Origin: Phytophthora quininea
Lineage: Eukaryota > Oomycota > Peronosporomycetes > Peronosporales > Peronosporaceae
DNA length: 64,000 nucleotides
NCBI GenBank assembly: GCA_011947345.1
Contig: JAAVTG010000531.1
Span: 620,001-684,000 of the forward strand
Direction of reading: 5' to 3'
Positions 32,103-41,349 of the stretch are shown one piece after another (within the stretch, counting starts at the first letter, position 1; each line of letters starts with the position of its first letter). The translations under genes were made by a program, and so were the position numbers. The notes under the pieces were generated by a model, which had not been told where the DNA came from, did not search any database, and saw nothing but the letters and a program-made list of their open reading frames with translations.

Positions 32103-34033
32103 CTACAGGGTTAAAGGTGAGTTGAGCAAGGCGAGGACATCTTCATCGTCTTCATAGTCTTGCACCAAAAGGTCGAGCAACGGCGAATTGTTTGTGTTGT
32201 ACAGTTGCAGTAGTGAGCACGGCTTGCTTTCTAGCAGCGATGTAATCTCGAGATCATCGTCTGCGCCATCAATTGTCGCTACTCCCCTTGGTCTCGAACT
32301 CTACGTAATGGGTGGGCTCTATCGATCCGCACAGCTTCGACGTCGAAACATCGACAATGGAATCGTTAACAATTGAGGACGATTCACGTTCTGCAGTGCC
32401 TGCTTCCCGAACTTGAAATGAGTCAAGGTTGAGTTGTTCGGGTGTGTAGCCATTGCTGGCTGAGGGTGTCACCTCAGCAAAGCTGCAAGAGCGAAATTCA
32501 TCACTTGTGTTGCTTACAAGCCCAATCGAAGTGTCGACACGCACATATTTTTTCGAGACAATGCATCGCTTGCGGAACTTGTGTGGTGATTACGCTCTTC
32601 GTCACGTTTCCGTTTTGATCGAATACTTTGCGCATGACTCATGACTTGTCGCTCTGTTCTCGTTCCGACATGTTTTGCTATACGCTTCCATGGACCTGAC
32701 GGATACAACTCGAGTCCATCGAGATACCGTTCGTGCTCTAGTGCTGTCCACGGTCCACCGCTTGGTGGTGTGGATTGTTTTTCTTCATTGTCATCGACTT
32801 TCTTCGTGCGGAGCCTTGCACGCCTCATAACTTGGCTTTCGGTTCTTGTTCCAATGTAGTCAGCGACAGATTTCCGTGGTCCATTTGGATAGAGTTCTAG
32901 TGCTTGGTGGTAGCGGGTCACTTCGTCGATACTCCATGGACCTCGGCGTTTTTGACGCATTACTGGTGGTCCTTCATTGCCGTCGCTTGTTTCACCACTC
33001 AATATCGATGTACTTGCGCTTGTAGGTGCTCCCTGCGCTTGTTGAAAGGCAGCTCTTTCTGCAAACGTTGGACGATGAGGTTGGGCAACCAGTCGATCAA
33101 TCGGACGGCCACCAACAGCATGGCTTTCATCGAAATTGGTGGGACGACGTATTCCGACACCGGAAGTCCGTTGCGCGATCGGATGAATAAAATTGCGAAT
33201 AGATGACACGTTCTCGGGCGTCCTTGCCACACCAACAGTTTGCGATTCTGCTGGGCGACGTTGCAGAAATGAATGCTGCATCGGTGGCCCAAATAGATCC
33301 TTCAGCCTTGTCATATCCTTCTCGTTCTCTTTACGGACGAAGGCCGGGTCGTTTTCACGTGGGAGTTCCCATTGGGACACCTCACGTAACGAGGCCCATT
33401 GGCTAGCAGATACAGCTGGTACTTCATCATTCGCTTGTCTTGGTGGGGCAATTTGAAGTGTCCCGCCTTGCAATGAAGGACTAGATGTATTGGGGACTTC
33501 AGGGGCTTGACCAATTCCACGCCGATCTCTGCGACTCGTTGCATCCAAACGGAGAGATTGAACGAGTTTTCTTGTCCATGTCCGGATACGACGCTGCTTT
33601 GGAGCTACTACATTTGTCGAAAGGGCCGACGGTGGTGCGTCCTCTTTGTCTTGAACACCTTCCGACATTTTGTTCCGTAGTCGATCACGTCGGCGATACT
33701 TTTGGTTCCAATGAAATCCGCGATCCGTTCGTAGGGGCCCGACGGGTACAACTTCACCGCTCTGACGAATTTCCTGTGCTCTGATGTCGTCCATTTCGAA
33801 GCTCTTGGCTGCGTTGCACTCGTCGACGCCAACAAGTCAAGACCCGACGTGTCCGACAACTGCACCGCCTGCAAAGCTTCCAAGACGTTTTTCATGCTTG
33901 GACTTGTCGCCTCGACCTCCAGCTCCAGTTCGGAATTCATCGGTGGCAGTTCTGCTGATCTGTAGTCTCGCGGTGTATTGGCACGGGGTTTTATGCAGAA
34001 GTGAGCTTGGATGCGCTTCCACAAGGTCGACAT
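32103..34033 (-). CDS. Three-repeat SHAQKYF-like Myb protein 3 (frameshifted)
   Basis: The start is ATG 34033 (MSTLWKRIQAHFCIKP). Frames join at an A4/A5 run (T4 at 33668-33671 on the plus strand), at an A6 run (T6 at 32548-32553) and once near 32290. The result is a protein of about 640 residues ending at TAG 32103-32105. It contains three Myb/SANT repeats: KWTTSEHRKFVRAVKLYPSG with PYERIADFIGTK; GPWSIDEVTRYHQALELYPN with GPRKSVADYIGTRT, where the third Trp is Arg; and GPWTALEHERYLDGLELYPS with GPWKRIAKHVGTRTERQVMS then HAQSIRSKRKR. The C-terminus is acidic. SHAQKYF-class Mybs usually carry one repeat, so three spread along one chain are unusual. DNA binding is inferred. Confidence 0.75.
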
Positions 34034-34084
34034 GGTGTTAGCTGGTGGCAAGTTCAAAAATGAACCCAAACTCGGAGCACTGAA

Positions 34085-34093
34085 GATGAATGA
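34085..34093 (-). promoter_or_regulatory. Initiator-like motif upstream of Myb 3
   Basis: The coding strand reads TCATTCATC about 50 bp before ATG 34033, a match to the start of the oomycete initiator. A second candidate, TCATTTTTGAA, lies at 34053-34063, very close to the ATG. Confidence 0.3.
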
Positions 34094-34165
34094 AAAGCGG
34101 TACACAGCGGTACAACGTAAAATGCATGTACCGGTACACTAAATGTTTCCATCTAACCCCTTTTT

Positions 34166-34330
34166 CGATTCCAACGATAGCCCTTCACTCGCTGCCTTGT
34201 CAAGGCTTCACTTTGATCACGAGTTTGCCCCGAGCGTGTTTGGTCTTGATCTTTTCGCCGGCATCCAACACTTTTTCAAACGGGTAGATCGTGTCGATCA
34301 CCCCATAACAACCTACCGCCGTTAACTTGA
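34166..34330 (-). pseudogene. Relic of a quinone-oxidoreductase C-terminus and its 3' flank
   Basis: The minus strand codes for VIDTIYPFEKVLDAGEKIKT and KHARGKLVIKVKP followed by TGA at 34200-34202. This matches the last 35-40 codons of the oxidoreductase gene at 39955-40939 (VIDTVYPFEK, then RHARGKLVIQVNP). The similarity continues past the stop codon: the plus-strand bases at 34173-34199 (caacgatagcccttcactcgc onward) resemble 39928-39954. No NAD-binding domain or start precedes it. It is therefore a truncated duplicate, not a gene. Its T5 run at 34272-34276 keeps the base that is missing from the T4 at 40027-40030 in the full gene. Confidence 0.8.
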
Positions 34331-34867
34331 TGGACCGGTGCTCGCGACGTGTACACGGCGCCGCCGCTGCTGCCAATGGTGCACTTCTGACGGCAACGGT
34401 GGGTCCCTTGTGTGTTGAGCTACACTGCCGACAACCCGTATCGACAGGCACTTGGATGCAGGCATGGCCAAGGTTGTAATGGAAGGCGAGGAGGAGCTGC
34501 AGAAGAGAGGCATCTCGTTCGTCAACAGCATGCTGAGTGGCTGCGGCAGCGGAGTAACGCGACGGCAACTCACTATAAGTACTCGATTAAAGTGAGCATT
34601 TTTCTCTGGCATATCGTCACCAAAAGGTATGAGCTCTCGATAAGTCTTGCTCTACCGTCGTTGCAAGGATGAATCAAACGCTCGTGTGGTGGAAGGCATT
34701 GCCGTGCAAGACATTAACGTCCTTGTTTCCTTTTGCCGCCACGCATGCCTCGTCACACATGTTAAACATCAAAATCAAATCGTGCGGTCGAAGTTGCAGT
34801 ACCGAAATCCTGGTACGTCTTATTTTCGTCCAATCTGGCGATTGGATGAATAAACACTTATCCAGCA
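34331..34867. other. Intergenic region
   Basis: Nothing recognisable is present. Open frames on both strands are short and show no family sequence. Confidence 0.35.
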
Positions 34868-34880
34868 TCATTTACACTTT
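34868..34880 (+). promoter_or_regulatory. Initiator-plus-flanking element upstream of the E2 gene
   Basis: TCATTTACACTTT resembles the combined oomycete initiator and flanking promoter region (TCATTYY followed by CAWTTT-like sequence). It lies about 100 bp before ATG 34981. The call is by pattern only. Confidence 0.42.
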
Positions 34881-34980
34881 CGCAGCACATTGCGCAACAG
34901 GCTCATGCTTTCTTATTTGGACCGCTCTCCAACTGTCACAACCCGATCAGCACCGTCGGTAAAGCTACCTCCCCACAAAA

Positions 34981-36585
34981 ATGCAAGGCTCTGGACGCGT
35001 CTTGCTGCGTGCCGTGCGCGCCAACGGCGCCGCGCGTCGCTCGCTGTCCTCGCTGTCCACCAGCGCTGGTGTGATGTCTCTCCGCTCGGCGCGTTCCCAG
35101 CTCCTCAAGCCCCGTGCTGCCTGTGTGACATCGCTCCGGGCACAATGTCCGGCGGCTTCGGCTGGTGCTCAGATCCGCTCGTTCTCGGCCTCTGGTGATG
35201 CGACGGACGTGCCGGTGCCCTCCATGGGCGACTCCATCTCGGAAGGAACGGTGGTGGAGTGGCTGAAGCAGCCTGGAGAGGCGGTGGCCGAAGATGAGGT
35301 GGTGGTGGTGCTCGAGACCGACAAGGTGAGCGTCGACGTGCGCGCGCCGTTCGCTGGCGCCATGGGTCAGCAGCTGGCAGCCATCGACGACAACGTGCTG
35401 GTGGGAGCGCCGCTGTTCCAGCTCGTCAAGGGCGCGGCAGGTGAAGCAGTGCCGCAAGAAACGCAGCAGGTCAAGCCCGCAGAGACGGCCGCTCCTTCCG
35501 GACAAGAAGAGACGGTGGCTGTGCCTTCCATGGGTGACTCCATCTCGGAAGGAACGGTGGTGGAGTGGATCAAAAGCCTGGAGACTTTGCGGCTGAAGAC
35601 GAAGTGGTAGTGGTACTAGAGACCGACAAGGTGAGCGTCGACGTGCGCGCCCCAAGGCCGGCACCATCACCAGCATGCTGGCTGACGTCGACCAGACTGT
35701 GGAGATCGGCGCCCCACTGTTCCAGATGGTGCTGGGTGGCGAGGCTCCGAAGGCTTCCCCGCTCCTGAGAAGAAGGCGGAGACTCCTGCTGCCCCGGCGG
35801 CTCCGAAGCCGTCGACGCCTGCTCCTGCTGCTACACCGAGCCGGCGGTCGCTGGTGCCAACCCACTGCTGGCTACGCCGGACCGCGTCTCCCGTCGGGAA
35901 AAATGAGCCGCATGCGTCTGCGTACGGCCGAGCGCCTCAAAGAGTCGCAGAACACGGCAGCCAGCCTCACGACGTTCCAGGAGGTGGACATGTCCAAGCT
36001 CATGGGGCTGCGCAAGCAGTACAAGGACGCGTTCGAGGCCAAGCACGGCGTCAAGCTGGGCTTCATGTCGGCCTTCGTCAAGGCCAGTGCCTCGGCGCTG
36101 CTGGAGGTGCCCGGCGTCAACGCCATGATCGACGACGAGCACCAGGAGATCGTGTACCGCGACTATGTAGACATGAGCGTGGCCGTGTCGACCCCCAAGG
36201 GCCTGGTGACGCCGGTGCTGAAGAACACCGAGTCCATGAGCTTTGCGGATGTCGAGAAGGGATTGGCGGAGCTCGCAGCCCGCGCTCGCGACGGCAAACT
36301 GACGCTTGAGGAGATGACGGGTGGCAACTTCACCATTTCCAACGGCGGCGTGTTCGGCTCTTTGATGGGCACCCCATCATCAATTTGCCCCAGTCTGGCA
36401 TCCTCGGCATGCACGGCACCAAGATGCGTCCCGTTGTGGTGGACGGCCAGGTGGTGGCTCGCCCCATGATGTACCTCGCGCTGACGTACGACCACCGTCT
36501 CATCGATGGCCGCGAAGGTGTTACGTGCCTCAAGGCCATCGCCGACAAGATCGAGAACCCGGAACGTCTGCTGCTCGACATTTAG
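34981..36585 (+). CDS. DLST: Dihydrolipoyllysine succinyltransferase, E2 of 2-oxoglutarate dehydrogenase (five frameshifts)
   Basis: This is the core subunit of mitochondrial 2-oxoglutarate dehydrogenase (TCA cycle), which transfers succinyl from lipoamide to CoA. From ATG 34981 an Arg/Ser-rich transit peptide of about 65 residues is followed by two lipoyl domains, both with ETDKVSVDV, whose Lys is lipoylated. A Pro/Ala linker follows, then the catalytic domain: [52 protein letters not shown] and [12 protein letters not shown] with the catalytic His-Asp. The frame is broken five times, each at a homopolymer short by one base: A4 35572-35575, C4 35650-35653, C4 35757-35760, A5 35899-35903 and C4 36372-36375. 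I read these as sequence errors in an essential gene. Two lipoyl domains rather than one is notable for this enzyme. Confidence 0.93.
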
Positions 36586-36857
36586 ATTGCTCTGCTAGTC
36601 TTCTCACAGCTAGCCATCGATAAAACACGTCGAAATAAAAGTTGTGAAAACTATCCGTCGGGCTCTCCTTCAGATGCGTCTTGACTACGGTGCCATTAGT
36701 TAAATCGAAATGAAGAAACGCGCTAAAGCTCGCAATACGCTTGCAGAAGAGATGGAAGAGTGGTGTCGGGTATAAACTCTCCATGTTGGATTAGCCGCCA
36801 GTGATTACTACAAAGCAAAGGTGACCTTCCACCCTAGCAAGCTCTAGAAGAAGCTGC

Positions 36858-37802
36858 CTAGTTGCGGGGGCGTCAAGCACAATGCCCTCGAACTTGGTCT
36901 GGAACCAGTTGATGGCGTCGTCCTTGGTCAGACGGTGGGGTGGCCCACGCGCGACTGCTGCATTTTACGGCGGGCCACACGGGCACCCGGGCGCTTGAGC
37001 ACCACGAAGAAGTCCATGCCGTAAATGCCCGTGGACGGGTCGTACTTGATTCCCAGGTCAATGTGCTCCTGGATGCCGAAGCCGAAGTTGCCCGTCTCCG
37101 AGAAGTTCTTGCGAAGCAGCTCGTACTCCTTGACCTTGAGGCCACGGTCCAGGATCTCCTGGGCGAGCTCGCCGCGCACAGTCACGTGGCACGAGATCTT
37201 TTCGTTACGACGGATGCCGAACGTGCGCACCGTGTAGCGGGCTGTACAAATAAGAAAATTAAATGTCAGTAAGTTTATCTGCGATCCACAGTTCCTTGTT
37301 GCACGTTTCCTCTCCGTGCTGTTGGCTCACTAGTCAATCAAGACTAGTGCATCTTGCAGCACGGAAATGAGAGCGTTCTTTTCCTTCACGAGCACGCGCC
37401 TTTGCCACTCTTTCAAGTGGTCTGAAAAGGACGAGAACACCAACCTCCGAGATCGCTGATGTATGCGTGTCGTGTCTTGAGTCGCGAGAATTCTCCCGTT
37501 GTACTCTTAAGACGAGCGCGATCGGGGATGAACCAGAGCCAGAAGCTCCGACACCCGGAAAGGCCGTAGGAATTTAAGACACCCCTCCCTTGTCGAGAGA
37601 GTGCCCGGGTAATAGCCCGTTAAGGCGTTTTTGCTTTGGTAGGAAGCTTACCCTTGGAGTACACCGGCTTCTGGCCAGTCAGCTGCTCCAGCACACGGGC
37701 GGCGCGGGTCAGCTTATCGCCGGACTCGCCGACGCAGCAGTTGATCACGAGCTTGTCCACATGGATCTCGCGCATAGCGTTGTTGCTCTTGTCGCCGGCC
37801 AT
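36858..37802 (-). CDS. RPL11: 60S ribosomal protein L11 (uL5)
   Basis: This is a large-subunit ribosomal protein that binds 5S rRNA. Exon 1 runs from ATG 37802 to 37652 ([20 protein letters not shown] to VYSK). Exon 2 runs from 37241 down ([20 protein letters not shown], then [20 protein letters not shown]). The splice (donor GGTAAGC, acceptor TACAG) completes an Ala codon and leaves a 410-bp intron (37242-37651), several times longer than other introns here. Near the end the G4 at 36937-36940 (C4 on the coding strand) lacks one base. Restoring it gives [20 protein letters not shown], the expected L11 end. A second short run at 36866-36870 would place the stop at 36858-36860. Confidence 0.94.
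37314..37364. ncRNA. Candidate structured element in the L11 intron
   Basis: A two-tier hairpin is seen: an inner 8-bp perfect stem CACTAGTC/GACTAGTG (37328-37335 with 37342-37349, loop of 6) and an outer 8-bp perfect stem CCGTGCTG/CAGCACGG (37314-37321 with 37357-37364). The tiers are separated by an internal loop of 6 and 7 bases. On the L11 sense strand the outer stem is followed by AGAGGA, which fits the ANANNA H-box form. Introns of ribosomal protein genes often host snoRNAs. An H/ACA-like RNA is possible, but no second hairpin or terminal ACA was established. Confidence 0.3.
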
Positions 37803-37965
37803 CTTAGCTTGTTGTTTGGAGCTTTTGGAGAAGTGTTTGGGCTCTGCAGCAAAGGCAAGTTCGACGGCCAGCAACCAGCCGATCGCGAATCACTTGGGTC
37901 GAGTATGGAGCATAGTTTGATAAAGAGACTAAATTTCAGCCAATCCGCGAGCGGTTAACCTCGAA

Positions 37966-38150
37966 ATGGTGCCTTCTGCAGTGCCAGCCCCACTCGTCAG
38001 GATCCAAGACTGCTTGTCCAAGAATGTCAGCTCAACGTTCACTCCCAGCCGCCGACAGATCGTTGAAGGCTTTCAGGAGGTCGACAATACTCTGTCGCTC
38101 CATGTACGGCAGAATGTCGGGATGGCTAGATTGAATCAAATTATCAAGTT
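37966..38150 (-). pseudogene. Relic fragment of the neighbouring methyltransferase
   Basis: The minus strand around 38111 to 38045 reads LPYMERQSIVDLLKAFNDLS and AAGSE and then stops. This corresponds to LPYMARASIVDLLKVIDYMS and APGSE in the methyltransferase gene at 38184-39064. Weaker similarity continues for some tens of bases, but there is no open frame. It is a decayed partial copy lying directly downstream of the full gene. The rest of 37803-38183 holds nothing else that I can identify apart from the L11 promoter. Confidence 0.65.
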
Positions 38151-38183
38151 TGCTGCAAGAGACTTCAAGTCCACCTGAAATCG

Positions 38184-39064
38184 CTACTCAAGGCTTCTTA
38201 GGTTTCGTGCCGACGACAAAAAGTAGGGCACCACCGTCTTGGTTTTCTTGGTCCGCATTGGAATCCATTCGCGGCCGAAATGAGTGCCAGCGTTCTGCAG
38301 CGAGGCCTGCACTTCGACGTTCCACGGGATTTCGGCAAGAACGCCGTGCGCTGGATCGTCTTCGCCGTATTTCATGCGACGCCCACTGCCCCATTCAGAC
38401 CGAGTCAGCCATGACTTGACTGGGGATATCCGCCCAGAATTCACTGCCAGGAGCCGACATGTAGTCGATGACTTTCAGAAGATCGACGATGCTGGCACGC
38501 GCCATGTAGGGCAGCAGTCCTTCCATAATCCAAAACGTTGGCATCTTGGGATCGAAACCTCGCCCCACCAAGTGACCTTCAAGACCCGCCTCGGACAAGT
38601 CGGACACGATGCAGTCAACCTTTTTGGCGACCAGCGGGCGTGCAGCTCCTTCGTCACTTCGGTCTTGTGCTCGAACATCGCAGAACTCTGGTCGATCTCC
38701 AGGACGTGACAACCTTGCAGCGACTCCAGACGATACGCTCGAGCATCCAACCCAGCGCCGAGATTCACGACTTGAAGAATTTGCGCATTGCGGTGATTGA
38801 GCCTGTCGTCCAGGTAGCGCGTTCGCAGAGCCATAAGGTTTCCGGGTGCGAGTGCATTTCTTGCGTGACCGACGTGAACTTTTCGATCTTCTCTTTCTTC
38901 TTCCGAACGAGAGGCTCCGCGAATGGGTCGTTGATAATCCGGTCCTCCTTCGCGCTTTCGACAGCCCGCAGATAGACCACAACGAACCCCATAGCCGCAG
39001 CGAAGTCGTTGTCGACAAACTGGTTTTCTTGGGCTAGCGACGACGAAGCAGCACTCGATTCCAT
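38184..39064 (-). CDS. SAM-dependent methyltransferase, leucine carboxyl methyltransferase-like family (frameshifted)
   Basis: From ATG 39064 (MESSAASSSLAQENQFVDND) the protein has the layout of the PF04072 family, which includes protein phosphatase methyltransferases and many S-adenosylmethionine-dependent enzymes of unknown substrate. Seen motifs are RIINDPFAEPLV, the SAM-binding QVVNLGAGLDARAYRL, VLEIDQSS, and a late MEGLLPYMARASIVDLLKVI. The C-terminus WGSGRRMKYGEDDPAHGVLA lies in another frame. At least three one-base shifts occur, for example at TT before ATGGCTCTGCG (TLWLC becomes TLMALRTRY). The gene is about 290 residues, normal for the family. The substrate cannot be told. A decayed copy lies immediately downstream. 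Confidence 0.78.
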
Positions 39065-39090
39065 CAGGACTAGTCTTGATCAGGAGTTGT

Positions 39091-39100
39091 TGGAGAATGA
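39091..39100 (-). promoter_or_regulatory. Initiator-like motif upstream of the methyltransferase
   Basis: The coding strand reads CCTCATTCTCCAACA, with TCATTCTCCA at these positions about 30 bp before ATG 39064. It fits the oomycete TCATTYYNCA initiator. Confidence 0.4.
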
Positions 39101-39386
39101 GGAACTGTTTGCTAGCCATGCCAAAATCTGGGACGAGAGCTCATTGCGGCGTAGCTCATTACAAAATTACGGTGAGGAAATTGGAGCTACTCTTCTTGAG
39201 TTGACGGTGCTGGTTCGATCGAAGGATTTTTCCAATTACAACCTGATCAACTGCATCTTCTCGACGTCTAGCAAAGCTTTTTCACGCGTATTGCCATGAT
39301 GACTCGCTTGCCTGCGTATTTAAGATCTTTTCGGGTTTCTGTAGACTCGTGTGTTGAAGAAGGTCGATACAAATCGGTAGCATTTG

Positions 39387-39845
39387 CTATTGGCTTTGTT
39401 GAACTAGCCCACTGCGCAGGCTGGTTGCGGGGATTAAACCTTCGTCGATACTTCGGCGTGATCTACTGTAGCTTTTGCCACCAGTGCGTTCACTGGAACG
39501 ACTTCCTTGACGAGACTGCTGAGCGAGACCGATAAAGTCCAACTTGGCATCTGCAGCTCGTGATTCGCTGTAGATTTCTCGTTGTGGTGATGGTAGTCTT
39601 GCAGACATGACTAGATTCGAACCGTAGTTGCAATCTGCACCTAAAGAACAAGTGCTGTATTGCTTTACCTGCTTTGTATAGCTGGTTTTCACTTCGAGAA
39701 TTGGCATCCATTTTGGCGATGTTAAACAATACGGCAACACATCATCCTGATCTTTGCCGCAAGCATGATGAAGAGCATTGCATCCGCTAGTATCAATGAT
39801 TCGAGCGATCTTTCCGTCTTGCTTCCTGGTCGAAAACTTAGGCAC
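39387..39845 (-). pseudogene. Possible ankyrin-like gene fragment
   Basis: A 152-residue open frame includes DTSGCNALHHACGKDQDD, which resembles the start of an ankyrin repeat, and then a Ser/Arg-rich tail with no domain. No clear start or second repeat is seen. It may be a fragment, an exon of an unrecognised gene, or chance. The flanks 39101-39386 and 39846-39954 hold nothing I can identify. Confidence 0.22.
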
Positions 39846-39954
39846 TGGTTAGCAACGCGACGGTGAAAATGGTCAAGATAGGAGAGATGTTGGTTCCAGG
39901 CTAACGCTTTCGGTTCATTAAAAAAACAACGATAGCTCTTCACTCGCTGTCATT

Positions 39955-40939
39955 TCAAGGATTCACTTGAATCACAAGTTTGCCCCGGGCGTGTCTGGTC
40001 TTGAGCTTCGCGTAGGCGTCCAACACTTTTCAAACGGGTAGACCGTGTCGATCACTGGTTTGAGCTTCCCGCTCTCAATGTACTCAGTGATGACGTTGAG
40101 TTTCTCTGTTGAGTGGTCTCTGGTGTGCACCTCTCCAATGAGCTTCGCTCCGAATTGTGATTCGGTGATCGGTTTCGCCATGGGCAGCAGAGTAATGAAG
40201 CGACCGGTCTCCTTCTTCAGCACAAGCTGAGCCCCGTCATTCCACGCCGAAGCTTCGGCCCCGCAGTCGTAGAAGGCGTCCACCGAGTGCGGGGCCACCA
40301 CGTCGACCCATTTCTCCTTGGTGTAGTCAACGACTTGATCGGCTCCAAGCGACTTGACCAGCTCGACGTTGCGGGCGCTGGTCGTGGCAATCACCTTGGC
40401 GCCGATCGAGTGGGCGAATTGCACTGCCATCATGCCGACACATGTGCTACCTCCGAGGATCAGCACGGTTTGGTCCTTCTTCAGCTCGGCGTGTTGGAAC
40501 ATCCCTGTGTGTGCGGTGATCGCCACGGCCGGTACAGCGGCAGCCTCGTCGAAGCTTAAGTTGGCGGGCTTCTTGGCCACGTACTTCTCGTCCGCAACGA
40601 AATACTCGGACAAAGTGCCGCTGAAAGGGAAAGGAACGGCCGTGTAGATTTCGTCGCCAATGTTGAGGTTTTTGACGTCGTCGCCGATCTCGACAACTTC
40701 ACCGGAAGCATCGTAGCCGATCTTGAAAGGGTTCTCGGCGGAGGGGTCTTGTCGAAGAAGAAGCTACCCATTTCCACCAGGAAGTACTCGAACGGGTTCA
40801 GACCAACGCTGCGGACCTTGATACGAACTTGACCGGCATCGAGCGTCTGCTGTTGCACGTCGGTGCGAAGCTTGAGCTCGCTCTCGATCGGACCGAAGTT
40901 GTCGTACTGGTACGCACGGAAAGTCTTGGGGAACGCCAT
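39955..40939 (-). CDS. Zinc-type alcohol dehydrogenase/quinone-oxidoreductase-like protein (frameshifted)
   Basis: This is an MDR-superfamily NADPH-dependent oxidoreductase. From ATG 40939 it reads MAFPKTFRAYQYDNFGPIES, then GQVRIKVRSVGLNPFEYFLV, the substrate-side GYDASGEVVEIGDDVKNLNI, the nucleotide-binding VLILGGSTCVGMMAVQFAHS (GGxxxVG), and ATTSARNVELVKSLGADQVV. The usual catalytic zinc ligands are absent, which points to the quinone-oxidoreductase branch. Two frame breaks occur: near 40745 (CCGCCGAG) and at the T4 at 40027-40030. The relic at 34.2 kb, which keeps T5 at the second site, shows the intact reading KVLDA. With both repaired the protein ends at TGA 39955-39957 with about 325 residues, normal for the family. 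The physiological substrate is unknown. Confidence 0.85.
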
Positions 40940-40980
40940 AGCTTTGAGGGAAGTTGGTGGGGTGTTGGTGGTTGTCTGCA

Positions 40981-40993
40981 AAAAGTAAAATGA
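40981..40993 (-). promoter_or_regulatory. Initiator-plus-flanking element upstream of the oxidoreductase
   Basis: The coding strand reads CCTCATTTTACTTTTTGCAG, with TCATTTTACTTTT at these positions about 45 bp before ATG 40939. It matches an oomycete initiator followed by a T-rich flanking element. Confidence 0.42.
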
Positions 40994-41349
40994 GGTGGGG
41001 CGTTTGACCTGATGGCAGTGACCTGCTCGCTCTCGTTGCTGGTGACATTTGTGGCTGCTCAACCAATTCCTGTGGGCACAATCAGCGCGTGAACACGGAT
41101 AATCTGCCGTGTACGCCATCCGCGACCGCAATCGATCTGCTGTTTTGCAGTTATCATATGCCACCGCAGGAATACGGAATCATCACTTGCAAATCAAAAC
41201 CTGACGCATTCAACCACCATTCCGTCTTGAATTCATCGTTCAGCAGGTCGATATAAGTGAGAAGAAAGCAACGAGTGGAGCGATGATGACGTACAACGCT
41301 GCCCAAACAGAGTTTAAATGGTTTACTGTTAATGAAGTCGAGAATTTTC

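Noticed and set aside
34200..34568. 122-residue minus-strand frame as a complete gene
   Set aside because: Only the last 37 or so codons match the oxidoreductase family; the rest is unrelated, so it is a relic with chance open sequence.
34936..35865. 309-residue minus-strand frame opposite the E2 gene
   Set aside because: It is the antisense shadow of GC-rich E2 codons and has no family sequence.
34981..36585. E2 gene as a pseudogene
   Set aside because: All five breaks are one-base losses in homopolymers and the protein sequence between them is otherwise intact, including catalytic residues.
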